Source of the DNA: Streptomyces griseoviridis
GTDB taxonomy: Bacteria > Actinomycetota > Actinomycetes > Streptomycetales > Streptomycetaceae
Assembly (NCBI GenBank): GCA_014649155.1
Contig: BMSM01000007.1
Location: 186,001-250,000 of the forward strand
Length of the DNA: 64,000 nucleotides
Direction of reading: 5' to 3'
Part shown: one piece after another, positions 27,440 to 37,204 of the stretch
Layout: every line of letters starts with the position of its first letter
How positions within the stretch are numbered: position 1 is the stretch's first letter
Notes under the pieces: model-generated
What the model saw: only the letters and a program-made list of their open reading frames with translations
The model's database searches: none
What the model was told of the DNA's origin: nothing
Made by a program: the position numbers and the translations under genes

Positions 27440-27818
27440 GACCGTCCTCCGCAGCTGATGCGCGTCACCTTGAGCCTCCAGGCTGGTACGGAATCTCACC
27501 TGTGCGGTCACCGTCTCGGACGCCCGCCCGAGCGCCTGTTCCTGCGACCGCCTCCGCCCTCATCAACGACGGTCACTCGAAAGAGTTACGGGGCTGTGTG
27601 TCGTCTTCGGCACTCTACGTGAGGGGACGGACACGACCCAGTCACGCGCGGGGACCCTCGACCTTTCATCACAACCTATGCCCCATTCAGACGCTTTTCT
27701 TCCGCTTTGTAGGTGTCTGGCACTAGATTCGCAATGAGTCATATTTTCATCTCCTTAGATCGTAGTTGTACGGTCGTGGATACGGCATCCACCCATATCG
27801 GTTACAAGGGGTCACGCA
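27440..27818. promoter_or_regulatory. bldM-whiD divergent regulatory region
   Basis: About 380 bp contain no gene and are the least GC-rich stretch of the window, especially 27660-27800. The bldM-side promoter is listed separately. The whiD promoter must lie in the AT-rich part, but I could not assign -35 and -10 boxes with confidence. Confidence 0.7.
27563..27590 (-). promoter_or_regulatory. BldN-type sigma promoter of bldM
   Basis: On the minus strand CGTAAC (27585-27590) and CGTTGA (27563-27568) are separated by exactly 16 bases. This equals the consensus I remember for the ECF sigma BldN. The start would be near 27555, giving a leader of about 115 bases before bldM. Confidence 0.75.
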
Positions 27819-28151
27819 ATGGCAGACTTCTCCCGCCTTCCCGGACCTAACGCGGACCTGTGGGACTGGCAGCTCCTGGCCGCGTGCCGCGGGGTGGACA
27901 GCTCACTCTTCTTCCATCCGGAGGGCGAGCGCGGCGCGGCCCGGAGCGCTCGCGAGAACTCGGCCAAGGAGGTCTGCATGCGGTGCCCGGTCCGCGCCGA
28001 GTGCGCCGCGCACGCGCTGGCGGTGCGCGAGCCGTACGGCGTCTGGGGCGGGCTGACCGAGGACGAGCGCGAGGAACTCATGGGGCGGGCGCGCAACCGC
28101 CTGGTACCGGCGGCGGCGTCGGCGGCCCGCGGGGAGCACCGTCCCGGATGA
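27819..28151 (+). CDS. whiD: WhiD, WhiB-family iron-sulfur regulator
   Basis: WhiD is a small [4Fe-4S] protein needed for late sporulation; WhiB-family proteins bind region 4 of the principal sigma factor. The 110-residue product has the four cluster cysteines C23, C53, C56 and C62 and the turn GVWGG followed by LTEDEREEL. The C-terminus is Arg/Ala-rich. AAGGGG stands eight bases before ATG 27819. The placement next to bldM, the sigma factor, guaB and groEL mirrors whiB3 in mycobacteria. Confidence 0.96.
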   Translation: MADFSRLPGPNADLWDWQLLAACRGVDSSLFFHPEGERGAARSARENSAKEVCMRCPVRAECAAHALAVREPYGVWGGLTEDEREELMGRARNRLVPAAASAARGEHRPG

Positions 28152-28217
28152 CTGCACCGAACAGGCGAAGGAACGTTTCTGCAAGGAGTGCGCGTGGCAG
28201 GCACGCGCGCGTGGCGG

Positions 28218-29117
28218 TCAGCGCCCGGCGGCCCGGACCAGCTCGTCCAGCGTCGCCGTCACGGCCGGCACCTGCGCCAGGTCGGGCAGCGTGAGCGCGA
28301 CGATCTCCCGCCGTACCGCCGGTTCCAGGCGCACGGTGCGGGCACCTCGCGGCCGTACGGACTCGATCGCGAGCTGGGGCAGTACGGCGACCCCGAGGCC
28401 GGCGCCGACCAGGCCGACGACGGCCGGGTAGTCGTCGGTCGCGAAATCGATCCGGGGGGTGAAGCCGGCCGCCCGGCAGACCTCGACGAGCTGGCCCCGG
28501 CAGCGCGGGCAGCCCGCGATCCAGGGGTCGTCGGCCAGTTCGCCGATGGCGACGGACTCCGCGCGGGCGAGCGGGTGCCGGTCGGGCACCAGCGCCACCA
28601 GCCGGTCGCCGAGCAGCGGCCGGACCACGAGGTCGTCCCACTCCTCGACGCCGCCCGCCGCACCTTCGTAACGGAAAGTGAGCGCCACGTCGCAGTCGCC
28701 CTCGCGCAGCAGTTCGACGGAGGCGGGGGGCTCGGCCTCCGTGAGGGAGACGCGGGTGCCGGGGTGCGCGGCGCGCAGCGCGGCGAGCGCGGCCGGTACG
28801 AGGGTGGAGCTGCCGCTGGGGAAGGAGACCAGGCGGACCCGGCCGGCGCGCAGTCCCGCGATGGCGGCGACCTCCTCCTCCGCCGCGGTGAGCCCGGCGA
28901 GGATGCCCGCGGCGTGCCGGACCAGTGCCTCGCCGGCCTGGGTCAGCCGCATGTCGCGCTGGCCGCGGACGAGCAGGGGGGTGCCGACGGACGCCTCCAG
29001 GGCCTTCATCTGCTGGCTGACGGCGGGCTGGGTGCAGCCCAGCTCGCGGCCGGCCGCCGAGAAGGAACCGGTGGCGGCCACGGCGCGCAGTACACGGAGA
29101 TGACGAGCCTCGATCAC
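28218..29117 (-). CDS. LysR-family transcriptional regulator
   Basis: The 299-residue protein has the LysR winged helix (LRVLRAVAATGSFSAAGRELG, then TQPAVSQQMKALE) and a type 2 periplasmic-binding effector domain (VRLVSFPSGSSTLVPAALA). A pair of cysteines in GCPRCRGQ is notable. It is divergent from the MOSC-domain gene across 80 bp, the usual setting for autoregulation and control of the neighbour. The direct repeat CTTTGACC occurs at 29138-29145 and 29169-29176 in that gap, 31 bp apart, and might be part of its operator. Confidence 0.9.
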   Translation of the reverse strand: MIEARHLRVLRAVAATGSFSAAGRELGCTQPAVSQQMKALEASVGTPLLVRGQRDMRLTQAGEALVRHAAGILAGLTAAEEEVAAIAGLRAGRVRLVSFPSGSSTLVPAALAALRAAHPGTRVSLTEAEPPASVELLREGDCDVALTFRYEGAAGGVEEWDDLVVRPLLGDRLVALVPDRHPLARAESVAIGELADDPWIAGCPRCRGQLVEVCRAAGFTPRIDFATDDYPAVVGLVGAGLGVAVLPQLAIESVRPRGARTVRLEPAVRREIVALTLPDLAQVPAVTATLDELVRAAGR

Positions 29118-29197
29118 CCGACCGAGGATAAGCGACTCTTTGACCCGACGGCGAAAAATGCGTCGACGCTTTGACCGGCCTCTTCTACCGTGCCGTC

Positions 29198-29929
29198 ATG
29201 AGGCTTCTCTCGGTGAATCTGGGCCGCCCCGCGACCGTGCCGTACACGGACCATCCGCGGGGGATCACGGGCATCGACAAGCGGCCGGCCGACGGGCCGG
29301 TGCGGATCGCGGCCCCGGGGCCGGACGGGGCGAGCGGCGTCGCCGGGGACACGGTCTGCGACACCCGCCACCACGGCGGGGAGCACCAGGCGGTGTACGC
29401 GGTGGCCCGCGAGGACCTGGACGACTGGGAGCGCGAGCTGGGGCGCCCGCTGCGCGCCGGCGTGTTCGGCGAGAACCTCACCACGGTGGGTCTGGACGTC
29501 TCCGGCGCGCTGATCGGCGAGCACTGGCGGATCGGCGGCGGGCCCCTGCTGGAGGTGACCAGCGGCCGCATCCCCTGCCGCACCTTCCAGGGCCATCTGG
29601 GTGAGAAGCAGTGGGTGAGGCGGTTCACGCGGGCCGCCGCGCCCGGCGCGTACCTGCGGGTGATCGAGCCCGGCGAGGTGCGGGCGGGCGATCCGGTCGA
29701 GGTGGTGCACCGGCCCGGTCACGAGGTGACGGTGGCCCTCCAGTTCCGCGCGGTGACGACCGAACGGGCGCTGCTGCCGCGGCTGCTGGCGGCGGGGGAC
29801 GCGCTGCACCCGGTGGCGCTGGCGAAGGCGCGGGCGTACGTGGAGGCGTCCCGGGCGGTTCCCCGGGGCCCGGCTCCGGGAGCGCCTGCCGTCCCTTCAC
29901 CCGCGCTTCACCGGACGGAGGCTCGGTGA
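29198..29929 (+). CDS. MOSC domain protein (YiiM-like)
   Basis: The 243-residue protein is a MOSC domain, a beta-barrel found in molybdenum cofactor sulfurases and in stand-alone proteins handling molybdopterin-linked substrates. Signatures are GDTVCDTRHHGGEHQAVYA, FGENLTT and the cysteine region VTSGRIPCRTFQ. No N-terminal aminotransferase is present, so it is the stand-alone type related to YiiM, which reduces N-hydroxylated compounds. ATG 29198 begins MRLLSVNLG, the usual family start, without a visible ribosome site. The last 30 residues are Pro/Ala-rich. It is probably regulated by the divergent LysR gene. Confidence 0.88.
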   Translation: MRLLSVNLGRPATVPYTDHPRGITGIDKRPADGPVRIAAPGPDGASGVAGDTVCDTRHHGGEHQAVYAVAREDLDDWERELGRPLRAGVFGENLTTVGLDVSGALIGEHWRIGGGPLLEVTSGRIPCRTFQGHLGEKQWVRRFTRAAAPGAYLRVIEPGEVRAGDPVEVVHRPGHEVTVALQFRAVTTERALLPRLLAAGDALHPVALAKARAYVEASRAVPRGPAPGAPAVPSPALHRTEAR

Positions 29930-29970
29930 GCGAACCGGACGCCGACAGTCCGGGTCACTAACCTTGCGTC

Positions 29971-30744
29971 ATGACAACGGCATTGATTACCGGATCGACC
30001 TCAGGCATCGGCGCCGCGTTCGCGCGACGGCTGGCGGCCGACGGGCACGACCTGGTGCTGGTCGCCCGGAGCACCGACCGGCTGCGCGAGCAGGCGACCG
30101 AACTGCACGACCGGCACGGCATCGAGGCCGAGGTGCTCACCGCCGACCTGGCCGAGGACGCGGGCATCGAGACGGTGGCCGCCCGGCTGGGCGACCGCAA
30201 GAACCCCGTCGACCTGCTGGTCAACAATGCCGGGTTCGGCAACAAGGGCCGCTATCTCGACGTCTCCATGGCCGATGAGCTGCGGATGCTCAAGGTGCAC
30301 TGCGAGGCGGTGCTGCGGCTGACGTCGGCGGCGGCCGGGGCGATGCGGGCCCGGGGGCGCGGCGGCGTGGTCAACGTGGCCTCGGTGGCGGCCTTCCTGC
30401 CGCGCGGCACGTACGGCGCGTCCAAGGCGTGGGTCGTGCAGTTCACGCAGGGCGCGGCGAAGGACCTGGCGGGCAGCGGCGTACGGCTGATGGCGCTGTG
30501 CCCCGGTTTCGTGCGGACGGAGTTCCACGAGCGGGCCGGGATGGGCACGGACAGCATCCCGAACTGGATGTGGCTGGACGCCGACAAGCTGGTCGCGGCG
30601 GCCCTGGACGACCTGGCCCGCGGCAAGACCCTGTCCATCCCGGACCCCCGCTACAAGGCCCTGATGGGCGCGGCGAAGCTGGTGCCGCGCGGGGTGCTGG
30701 GGTCGATCAGCTCGCGGACGGGACGGAAGTACGGGCCGCAGTGA
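29971..30744 (+). CDS. short-chain dehydrogenase/reductase
   Basis: The 257-residue enzyme has the classical SDR cofactor motif TGSTSGIG at residues 7-14, LLVNNAGFG, the catalytic serine in VNVASVAAF and the YGASK motif with Tyr and Lys. The fold family includes oxidoreductases for many alcohols and ketones; the substrate is unknown. TAACCT at 29959-29964 lies six bases before the ATG, so translation may be leaderless. It lies 41 bp after the MOSC gene, but probably has its own promoter. Confidence 0.88.
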   Translation: MTTALITGSTSGIGAAFARRLAADGHDLVLVARSTDRLREQATELHDRHGIEAEVLTADLAEDAGIETVAARLGDRKNPVDLLVNNAGFGNKGRYLDVSMADELRMLKVHCEAVLRLTSAAAGAMRARGRGGVVNVASVAAFLPRGTYGASKAWVVQFTQGAAKDLAGSGVRLMALCPGFVRTEFHERAGMGTDSIPNWMWLDADKLVAAALDDLARGKTLSIPDPRYKALMGAAKLVPRGVLGSISSRTGRKYGPQ

Positions 30745-31140
30745 CGGGAGCACGGGCCGGGGAGGGGCGGCCGGGCGGCCGGCGGCCCCTCCCGTCTCCG
30801 TGTCAGCCGCGCGCCGCCCTCCGCGCGAACGCCGCCCACTGACCGGCGCCGACAGAGAGGTGGGCGCCGCCGGGGCGCTTGGAGTCGCGTACCGCGGTCG
30901 GCCCCGTGGTCGCGGCCTCGGCGCGGTCACCGCCCTTACCGGCACCGCGGCTGCTCTTGGTTCAGGGCGGCCCAGCAGCGCGGGACGTGGGGCGGCCCAC
31001 GGCCGGGTGCCGGGCCGGGAGGCCGGGCTGCGCGTGGTCACCGCCGGCGACCTCGGTTCCGTGCGGATCGAGGTCGGCAACAGCCGCGGGGAGTGCCTGC
31101 CGCGACCGGCCAAGGGCGGTCCGGACGGTGTGGGCCCAGG
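30745..31140. other. intergenic region with gene remnants
   Basis: No intact gene is visible. The left part is a decayed DUF397 gene on the minus strand (30803-30970). On the plus strand about 31012-31110 has strong coding-type third positions (GLRVVTAGDLGSVRIEVG) but lacks a credible start or end; I do not recognise it. Confidence 0.5.
30803..30970 (-). pseudogene. DUF397 pseudogene
   Basis: On the minus strand the frame ending at 30803 reads TKSSRG, then a Gly-rich turn, and AVRDSKRPGGAHL, SVGAGQWAAFARR. This is the DUF397 domain (consensus W-x-KSS, CVEVA, VRDSK, W-x-F). The tryptophan codon before TKSS is now TGA (30962-30964), consistent with a single TGG-to-TGA change. The usual CVEVA segment has become DRAEA, so the invariant cysteine is lost. 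DUF397 genes normally follow an XRE-type regulator, and none remains here. Confidence 0.6.
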
Positions 31141-31857
31141 TCACCGTCCGGGCAGCCCGCATGCCGAGCGGACCTCCGCCAGCAGCCGCGGGTAGTGCTC
31201 GCCCTCTGTGTTGAGCGCGTGCCAGACCGCGTCCAGGGCCGCCCGCAGCGGGTGGGGGTCGGCGGCGGCCGGCAGGGCGGGGAGGGCGTAGTGGGGCTGG
31301 GAGATCAGGTGGGGAGGCCGGGGCAGGCGCGCCGGCTGGACCGTCACGACGGTCCGCCCCCGGGGGCCGGGCTCGGGCGGGCGGTACGGCGGTCGCTCCG
31401 GGGGGACCGCCTCGAGGACGGACCGGTCCGGGACCCGGGGGTCGGCGCGCAGCGCGGCGAACATCGCGTCGTGGTCACCGAAGGGCGGGGGAAGCGGGCG
31501 CCCCGCGTCGAGGGCGGTGAGCGCCCGCGCGATCCAGGGCAGGCCGGTCAGGCCCGCCGCCTCGCAGGCCCGGTGGGCGGCCCGTACCGCCACCCGCCGC
31601 TGGACCCCGGGGCCGGCCGCGTCCAGCGCGTGCACCAGGCCGGGGTCGAAGCGCAGCAGCCCGAGGACGTTGCCCCCGACGCCGCGCAGCGCCGCGCTGG
31701 GCGGGCGGCCACCCCATTCCCAGCGCTCGCGGTGCGGGCGGCCGACCTCGGCGGCGTGCTCCCGCGGCTCCCGGGCCGCCCGCCCGGTCCCGGCCCGCTC
31801 CTTGGGCACGGGGGGCGGGGGCAGTGCGCGGGCGTGGCCGTGCGGGTCGCTCTCCAC
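31141..31857 (-). CDS. conserved hypothetical protein
   Basis: I do not recognise a family. The product is 238 residues, Pro/Arg/Ala-rich for the first 55, then helical (GVGGNVLGLLRFDPGLVHAL, VRAAHRACEAAGLTGLPW, DAMFAALRADPRVPDRSV) with a final helix DAVWHALNTEGEHYPRLLAEV. No signal peptide or membrane helix is seen. GTG 31857 follows GGGGAAGG at five bases and is preferred to GTG 31890. Codon bias is strong, so the gene is real. It lies just downstream of groEL on the same strand with 115 bp between. Confidence 0.7.
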   Translation of the reverse strand: MESDPHGHARALPPPPVPKERAGTGRAAREPREHAAEVGRPHRERWEWGGRPPSAALRGVGGNVLGLLRFDPGLVHALDAAGPGVQRRVAVRAAHRACEAAGLTGLPWIARALTALDAGRPLPPPFGDHDAMFAALRADPRVPDRSVLEAVPPERPPYRPPEPGPRGRTVVTVQPARLPRPPHLISQPHYALPALPAAADPHPLRAALDAVWHALNTEGEHYPRLLAEVRSACGLPGR

Positions 31858-31972
31858 GTGGGCCTTCCCCTCCTCGGTTCCCTGCCGCACAGGATGCCCG
31901 AGCCCACTGACAACGCACCGGTGCCCGGCACCCCCGAGGGGGTGCCGGGCACCGGCGTGGGCTGGGAGAGCC

Positions 31973-33705
<1,733 letters not shown>

Positions 33706-33722
33706 GAAATGCTTCGGGTGAA

Positions 33723-34031
33723 CTACTTCTCGATGATCGCGAGGACGTCGCGGGCCGAGAGGACGAGGTACTCCTCGCCGTTGTACTTCACCTCGGTGCC
33801 GCCGTACTTGCTGTAGAGCACGACGTCACCGACGGAGACGTCGAGCGGAAGACGGTTGCCGTCCTCGAAGCGGCCCGGGCCCACGGCCAGGACGACGCCC
33901 TCCTGGGGCTTCTCCTTGGCGGTGTCCGGAATGACCAGGCCCGAGGCCGTGGTCTGCTCGGCGTCGAGCGGCTGGACCACGATGCGGTCCTCGAGCGGCT
34001 TGATGGCAACCTTGGAGCTGGCGGTCGTCAC
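33723..34031 (-). CDS. groS: 10-kDa co-chaperonin GroES
   Basis: GroES caps the GroEL chamber. The 102-residue protein contains [12 protein letters not shown], the mobile loop [17 protein letters not shown] and [24 protein letters not shown]. It is the first gene of the groES-groEL1 operon; the promoter and two CIRCE operators lie 134-173 bases upstream of its start. Confidence 0.98.
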   Translation of the reverse strand: MTTASSKVAIKPLEDRIVVQPLDAEQTTASGLVIPDTAKEKPQEGVVLAVGPGRFEDGNRLPLDVSVGDVVLYSKYGGTEVKYNGEEYLVLSARDVLAIIEK

Positions 34032-34130
34032 GATCCGACCTCCCCCTTCGGAGATCTCACGGGGTTAACTGTCTGAGGTGGCGACCAGGTGGATCCGTCG
34101 TCGCGGGTGCCGGACCTGCCCGTCGCTGTG

Positions 34131-34157
34131 TTGGCACTCTCCCGAGGGGAGTGCCAG
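34131..34157 (-). promoter_or_regulatory. CIRCE element 1 (HrcA operator)
   Basis: TTGGCACTC, nine bases, then GAGTGCCAG. This matches the CIRCE consensus TTAGCACTC-N9-GAGTGCTAA with two changes. It lies around the predicted transcription start of groES. Confidence 0.88.
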
Positions 34158-34164
34158 ACCTGAG

Positions 34165-34192
34165 ACTATGACCGCGGTTAGCACTCGGTCAA
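34165..34192 (-). promoter_or_regulatory. groES promoter
   Basis: On the minus strand TTGACC (34187-34192) and CATAGT (34165-34170) are 16 bases apart, a housekeeping-type promoter. The -35 box falls inside the spacer of CIRCE element 2 and the start point inside element 1, so bound HrcA would block it. Confidence 0.65.
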
Positions 34193-34204
34193 GCGGAGTG
34201 CCAA
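34178..34204 (-). promoter_or_regulatory. CIRCE element 2 (HrcA operator)
   Basis: TTAGCACTC, nine bases, then GAGTGCCAA, with a single change from the consensus. The two CIRCE copies are 47 bp apart and flank the -10 box. Confidence 0.92.
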
Positions 34205-34266
34205 TACCGGCGGCGCGTCGGAGGATTTCGGGGTGGCGCCGGAGGGGCCGGGGACGCCGGTCGGCG

Positions 34267-34992
34267 TCACAGGTAGTCCTCCAGCCGGCCCACCCGCAGC
34301 CCCCGTCTCTCGATCTCCTCCAGGACCTTCTCCGTGCGTCCCGTCAGCGCCGTCCCCTTCGGGCGGTCCGGGTCGACGGCGATGATGTCGCCGGGGCGCA
34401 GGCGGGGTTCGCCGTGGGTGAAGGCCAGGGCGCCGGAGGGGTCCGGGGCGGCCCGCCACAGGACGACCGCCGTGATGCCGCAGTCGGCGGCGGCTCGCAG
34501 GGTGGCCGTGTCGTAGCGGCCGTAGGGCGGGCGGAAGAGGCGGGGGCGGACGCCGAAGCGGGCGTTGAGCTTGCGCTGCTGTCCGCAGATCTCGGCGCGC
34601 TGGCCGAGGTGGGGCAGGCCGCGCAGCGCCGGGTGGTCGAGGGTGTGGTTCTGGAGGCTCGCGCCGACCGCGCGGAGCCGGGCGAAGTGGCCGTACGCCG
34701 GTCCGGCGACGGTGTCGGTGAGGAAGAGGGTGACCGGCAGCCGCCGGTCGCGGACGAGGGCGGGGAAGCCGGGGTCGCGCTCGGCGCCGTCGTCGTAGGT
34801 GAGGAAGACGACGCGGTCGCGGGTGGGGACGTGGTCGACGACCGGCGGCAGGCCGCCCGCTCCTCCCCGGGCCGGTTCCGGGGCCTTGCCGCCGGTGCGG
34901 TCGGCGGGGGCGCCGGCCCCGGCGCAGGCGGCGAGCAGGACGGCGGCCAGGGCGGCGCCGGCGGCTTTCGCGGCGAGGCCCCGGCGTGTCAC
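34267..34992 (-). CDS. polysaccharide deacetylase lipoprotein (downstream copy)
   Basis: The 241-residue protein carries a lipoprotein signal (hydrophobic run ending LLAACAGAG, lipobox LAAC). The NodB-type deacetylase domain has motif 1 FLTYDDGAERD (the Asp pair), motif 2 NHTLDHP (two metal histidines) and motif 3 RPPYGRYD. Expected target: N- or O-acetyl groups of peptidoglycan or another surface glycan. Its GTG start (34992) overlaps the stop of the upstream deacetylase in GTGA, indicating translational coupling. It is shorter and more diverged than its partner. Confidence 0.88.
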   Translation of the reverse strand: MTRRGLAAKAAGAALAAVLLAACAGAGAPADRTGGKAPEPARGGAGGLPPVVDHVPTRDRVVFLTYDDGAERDPGFPALVRDRRLPVTLFLTDTVAGPAYGHFARLRAVGASLQNHTLDHPALRGLPHLGQRAEICGQQRKLNARFGVRPRLFRPPYGRYDTATLRAAADCGITAVVLWRAAPDPSGALAFTHGEPRLRPGDIIAVDPDRPKGTALTGRTEKVLEEIERRGLRVGRLEDYL

Positions 34993-35918
34993 AGGTAGTC
35001 CTCCAGGCGGGCCACGGCGTACCCCTCGGCGGTGACCTTGTCCAGGAACCGGCGGACCATGTCGGGCATCGTGCCGTCCCAGTCCTTCGCGCCGCGGAAG
35101 TGGGTGAGGACGATGTCGCCGGGGTGGATCTCCCGGTCCCACTCGCGGTAGTCCCAGTGGTCGACGAAGACCTCCTCGTTCCAGAGCGGGACGTGGGTGA
35201 CGCCGCAGCTCTTCGCGGCGACCAGGGTGTCCTGGTCGTAGTTGCCGAAGGGCGGGCGGAAGACGGCGGGGCGCTTGCCGTACCGCTCGCGGATGACCTC
35301 CTGCATGCCGCAGATCTCGCGCCTCTGCTCGGCGTAGGAGAGACCGGGCAGGTAGGGGTGGGTGAGGGTGTGGTTGTTGAGGGTGACCCCGCGGGCCTGC
35401 ATCGTCCTGAAGTAGCCGTAGTCCTCCTTCACCAGGTAGTCGCTGAGGAAGGCGGTGTACGGGACGTTCAGCTCGCTCATCATCTCCAGGAACCGGCGGT
35501 CCTTCTCGCCGCCGTCGTCGATGGTGAGGAAGACGATCTTCTCCTTGGTGGGGATCGTGGTGAAGACCGGCGGGAGCCCGCGCTCGGTGTGACCGTCGAC
35601 CTCGAAGCCGGCCCGGGTGCGGATCTCCGGTTTCTCGGCCGGGGGCGGGGGCGCCGGCAGCGGCGCGCGCTTGAGGCCCCAGCGCTGCGCGGCGGCGTGC
35701 GCGGCGCGCAGCTTGGTGGCGTAGGCGTCCAGCGCGCGGGCCGGCGGCGCCTGGAGGGGCTGGCCGGGGGCGGACCGCACCTCGGTGGAGTCCCGCGCGC
35801 AGCCCGGTACCCCGAGGACGGCGACGGCGGCGAGCACGGCGAGGCCGCCCTGGACGCGCGTCTTCCGGTAACGGGTACGAGAAGCCCTAGTTTTGTCATT
35901 TTGTACTACTGCTCGCAT
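34989..35918 (-). CDS. polysaccharide deacetylase lipoprotein (upstream copy)
   Basis: The 309-residue protein has a basic N-terminus, a hydrophobic segment and lipobox LGVPGC, so it is membrane-tethered. Residues about 45-105 are a helical spacer. The NodB domain shows FLTIDDGGEKD, NHTLTHPYL and FRPPFGNYD, with the metal and catalytic residues intact. Both this gene and the overlapping one downstream end in ARLEDYL or GRLEDYL, so they arose by tandem duplication. ATG 35918 is the likely start; the frame is open further upstream. Confidence 0.88.
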   Translation of the reverse strand: MRAVVQNDKTRASRTRYRKTRVQGGLAVLAAVAVLGVPGCARDSTEVRSAPGQPLQAPPARALDAYATKLRAAHAAAQRWGLKRAPLPAPPPPAEKPEIRTRAGFEVDGHTERGLPPVFTTIPTKEKIVFLTIDDGGEKDRRFLEMMSELNVPYTAFLSDYLVKEDYGYFRTMQARGVTLNNHTLTHPYLPGLSYAEQRREICGMQEVIRERYGKRPAVFRPPFGNYDQDTLVAAKSCGVTHVPLWNEEVFVDHWDYREWDREIHPGDIVLTHFRGAKDWDGTMPDMVRRFLDKVTAEGYAVARLEDYL

Positions 35919-36007
35919 GGTGCCGGATCCTCGCAGCCGCCGGTCCGGGAACCGCCCCGACACGCGCCCGGCGGTGGACGGTCCACCGACTGGCCCACAA
36001 TGGCCCG

Positions 36008-37189
36008 GTGAACGACCTCGACGCCCTCCTCACCCCCGCCGGCCGCGCCCTCCTCGACGAGGTGCGCGACACCGATCCCGCCCAGGAGCTGGCCGTCGCC
36101 ACCCGGCTGCGCCGCACCCACCCGGCGGACCTGGTGTCGGCGGCGCTGGGGCAGGCGCGGCTGCGGCAGCGGGCGGTGGCGAAGTTCGGGGCGGCGGACG
36201 CCGGGCGGATGTTCTTCACGCCGAACGGGGTCGAGCAGTCGACCCGGGCGAGTGTCGCCGCGTACCGGGCCGCCCGCTTCGCCGAGCTGGGCGTGACCTC
36301 GGTGGCCGACCTGTGCTGCGGGATCGGCGGGGACGCGATCGCGCTGGCCCGCAGGGGCATCCGGGTGCTCGCCGTGGACCGTGACCCGGTGGCGGCCGCG
36401 GCGGCCCGCGCCAACGCCGGGGCGCTGGGGCTCGGTGACCTCATCGAGGTGCGGGAGGCGGATGTGACGGAGGTGGCGACGGACGGGTACGACGCCGTCT
36501 TCGTCGACCCGGCACGCCGGGGCGGGCGGGGCCGGATCTTCGACCCCGAGGCGTACTCACCGCCGCTGTCGTGGGCCGTGGCGGCGGCCCGCACGGCGCC
36601 CCGGGCCGCCGCGCTGAAGGTGGCGCCCGGCATCCCGCACGAGGCCGTACCGGCGGACGCCGAGGCCGAGTTCCTCTCCGACGGCGGGGACGTGAAGGAG
36701 GCGGTGCTCTGGTTCGGCACCGCGCCGGGGGCGGTCCGGGCGACGCTGCTGCCGGGGCCGCGCACACTGCTCTCGCGCGCCCTGCCCGACCCGGAGGTCC
36801 GCCCGCCCGGCCGGTACCTCTACGAGCCGGACGGCGCCGTCGTCCGGGCCCATCTGGTCGCGGAGGTGGCCGAGGAGGTCGGCGGCGGCCTGCTGGACGC
36901 GACCATCGCGTACGTGACCGCCGACACGCTGCGGCCGACGCCGTACGCCACGGCGTACGAGATCACCGATCTGCTGCCCTTCAACGTCAAGAAGCTGAAG
37001 GCGCTGCTGCGGGAGCGGGGGGTCGGGGTGCTGACCGTGAAGAAGCGGGGCTCGGCGGTGGAGCCGGAGGAGCTGCGGCGGAAGGTGAAGCCGCAGGGGC
37101 CGAACTCCGCGACCGTGTTCCTGACCCGGGTGGCGGGGGCGCCGACGATGCTGGTCGGACACCCCGCCCCGGACGCCCCGGCCCGGTGA
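36008..37189 (+). CDS. class I SAM methyltransferase with THUMP-like domain
   Basis: The 393-residue protein has a Rossmann methyltransferase core with motif I VADLCCGIGGDAIALAR and acidic loop VLAVDRDPVAA, then VFVDPARRGGRGR. This follows a helical N-terminal region (AKFGAADAGRMFFTPNGVEQ). The C-terminal part (DLLPFNVKKLKALLRERGVG, then LTVKKRGSAV) is a THUMP-like domain, which suggests an RNA substrate. CACAAT at 35996-36001 lies six bases before GTG 36008, so the message may be leaderless. Divergent from the deacetylase pair. Confidence 0.88.
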   Translation: MNDLDALLTPAGRALLDEVRDTDPAQELAVATRLRRTHPADLVSAALGQARLRQRAVAKFGAADAGRMFFTPNGVEQSTRASVAAYRAARFAELGVTSVADLCCGIGGDAIALARRGIRVLAVDRDPVAAAAARANAGALGLGDLIEVREADVTEVATDGYDAVFVDPARRGGRGRIFDPEAYSPPLSWAVAAARTAPRAAALKVAPGIPHEAVPADAEAEFLSDGGDVKEAVLWFGTAPGAVRATLLPGPRTLLSRALPDPEVRPPGRYLYEPDGAVVRAHLVAEVAEEVGGGLLDATIAYVTADTLRPTPYATAYEITDLLPFNVKKLKALLRERGVGVLTVKKRGSAVEPEELRRKVKPQGPNSATVFLTRVAGAPTMLVGHPAPDAPAR

Positions 37190-37204
37190 GCACGCGCATT
37201 CCCG

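Noticed and set aside
29131..29197. Promoter with TTGACC before the MOSC gene
   Set aside because: Two TTGACC copies exist but no -10 box at proper spacing; listed only as direct repeats.
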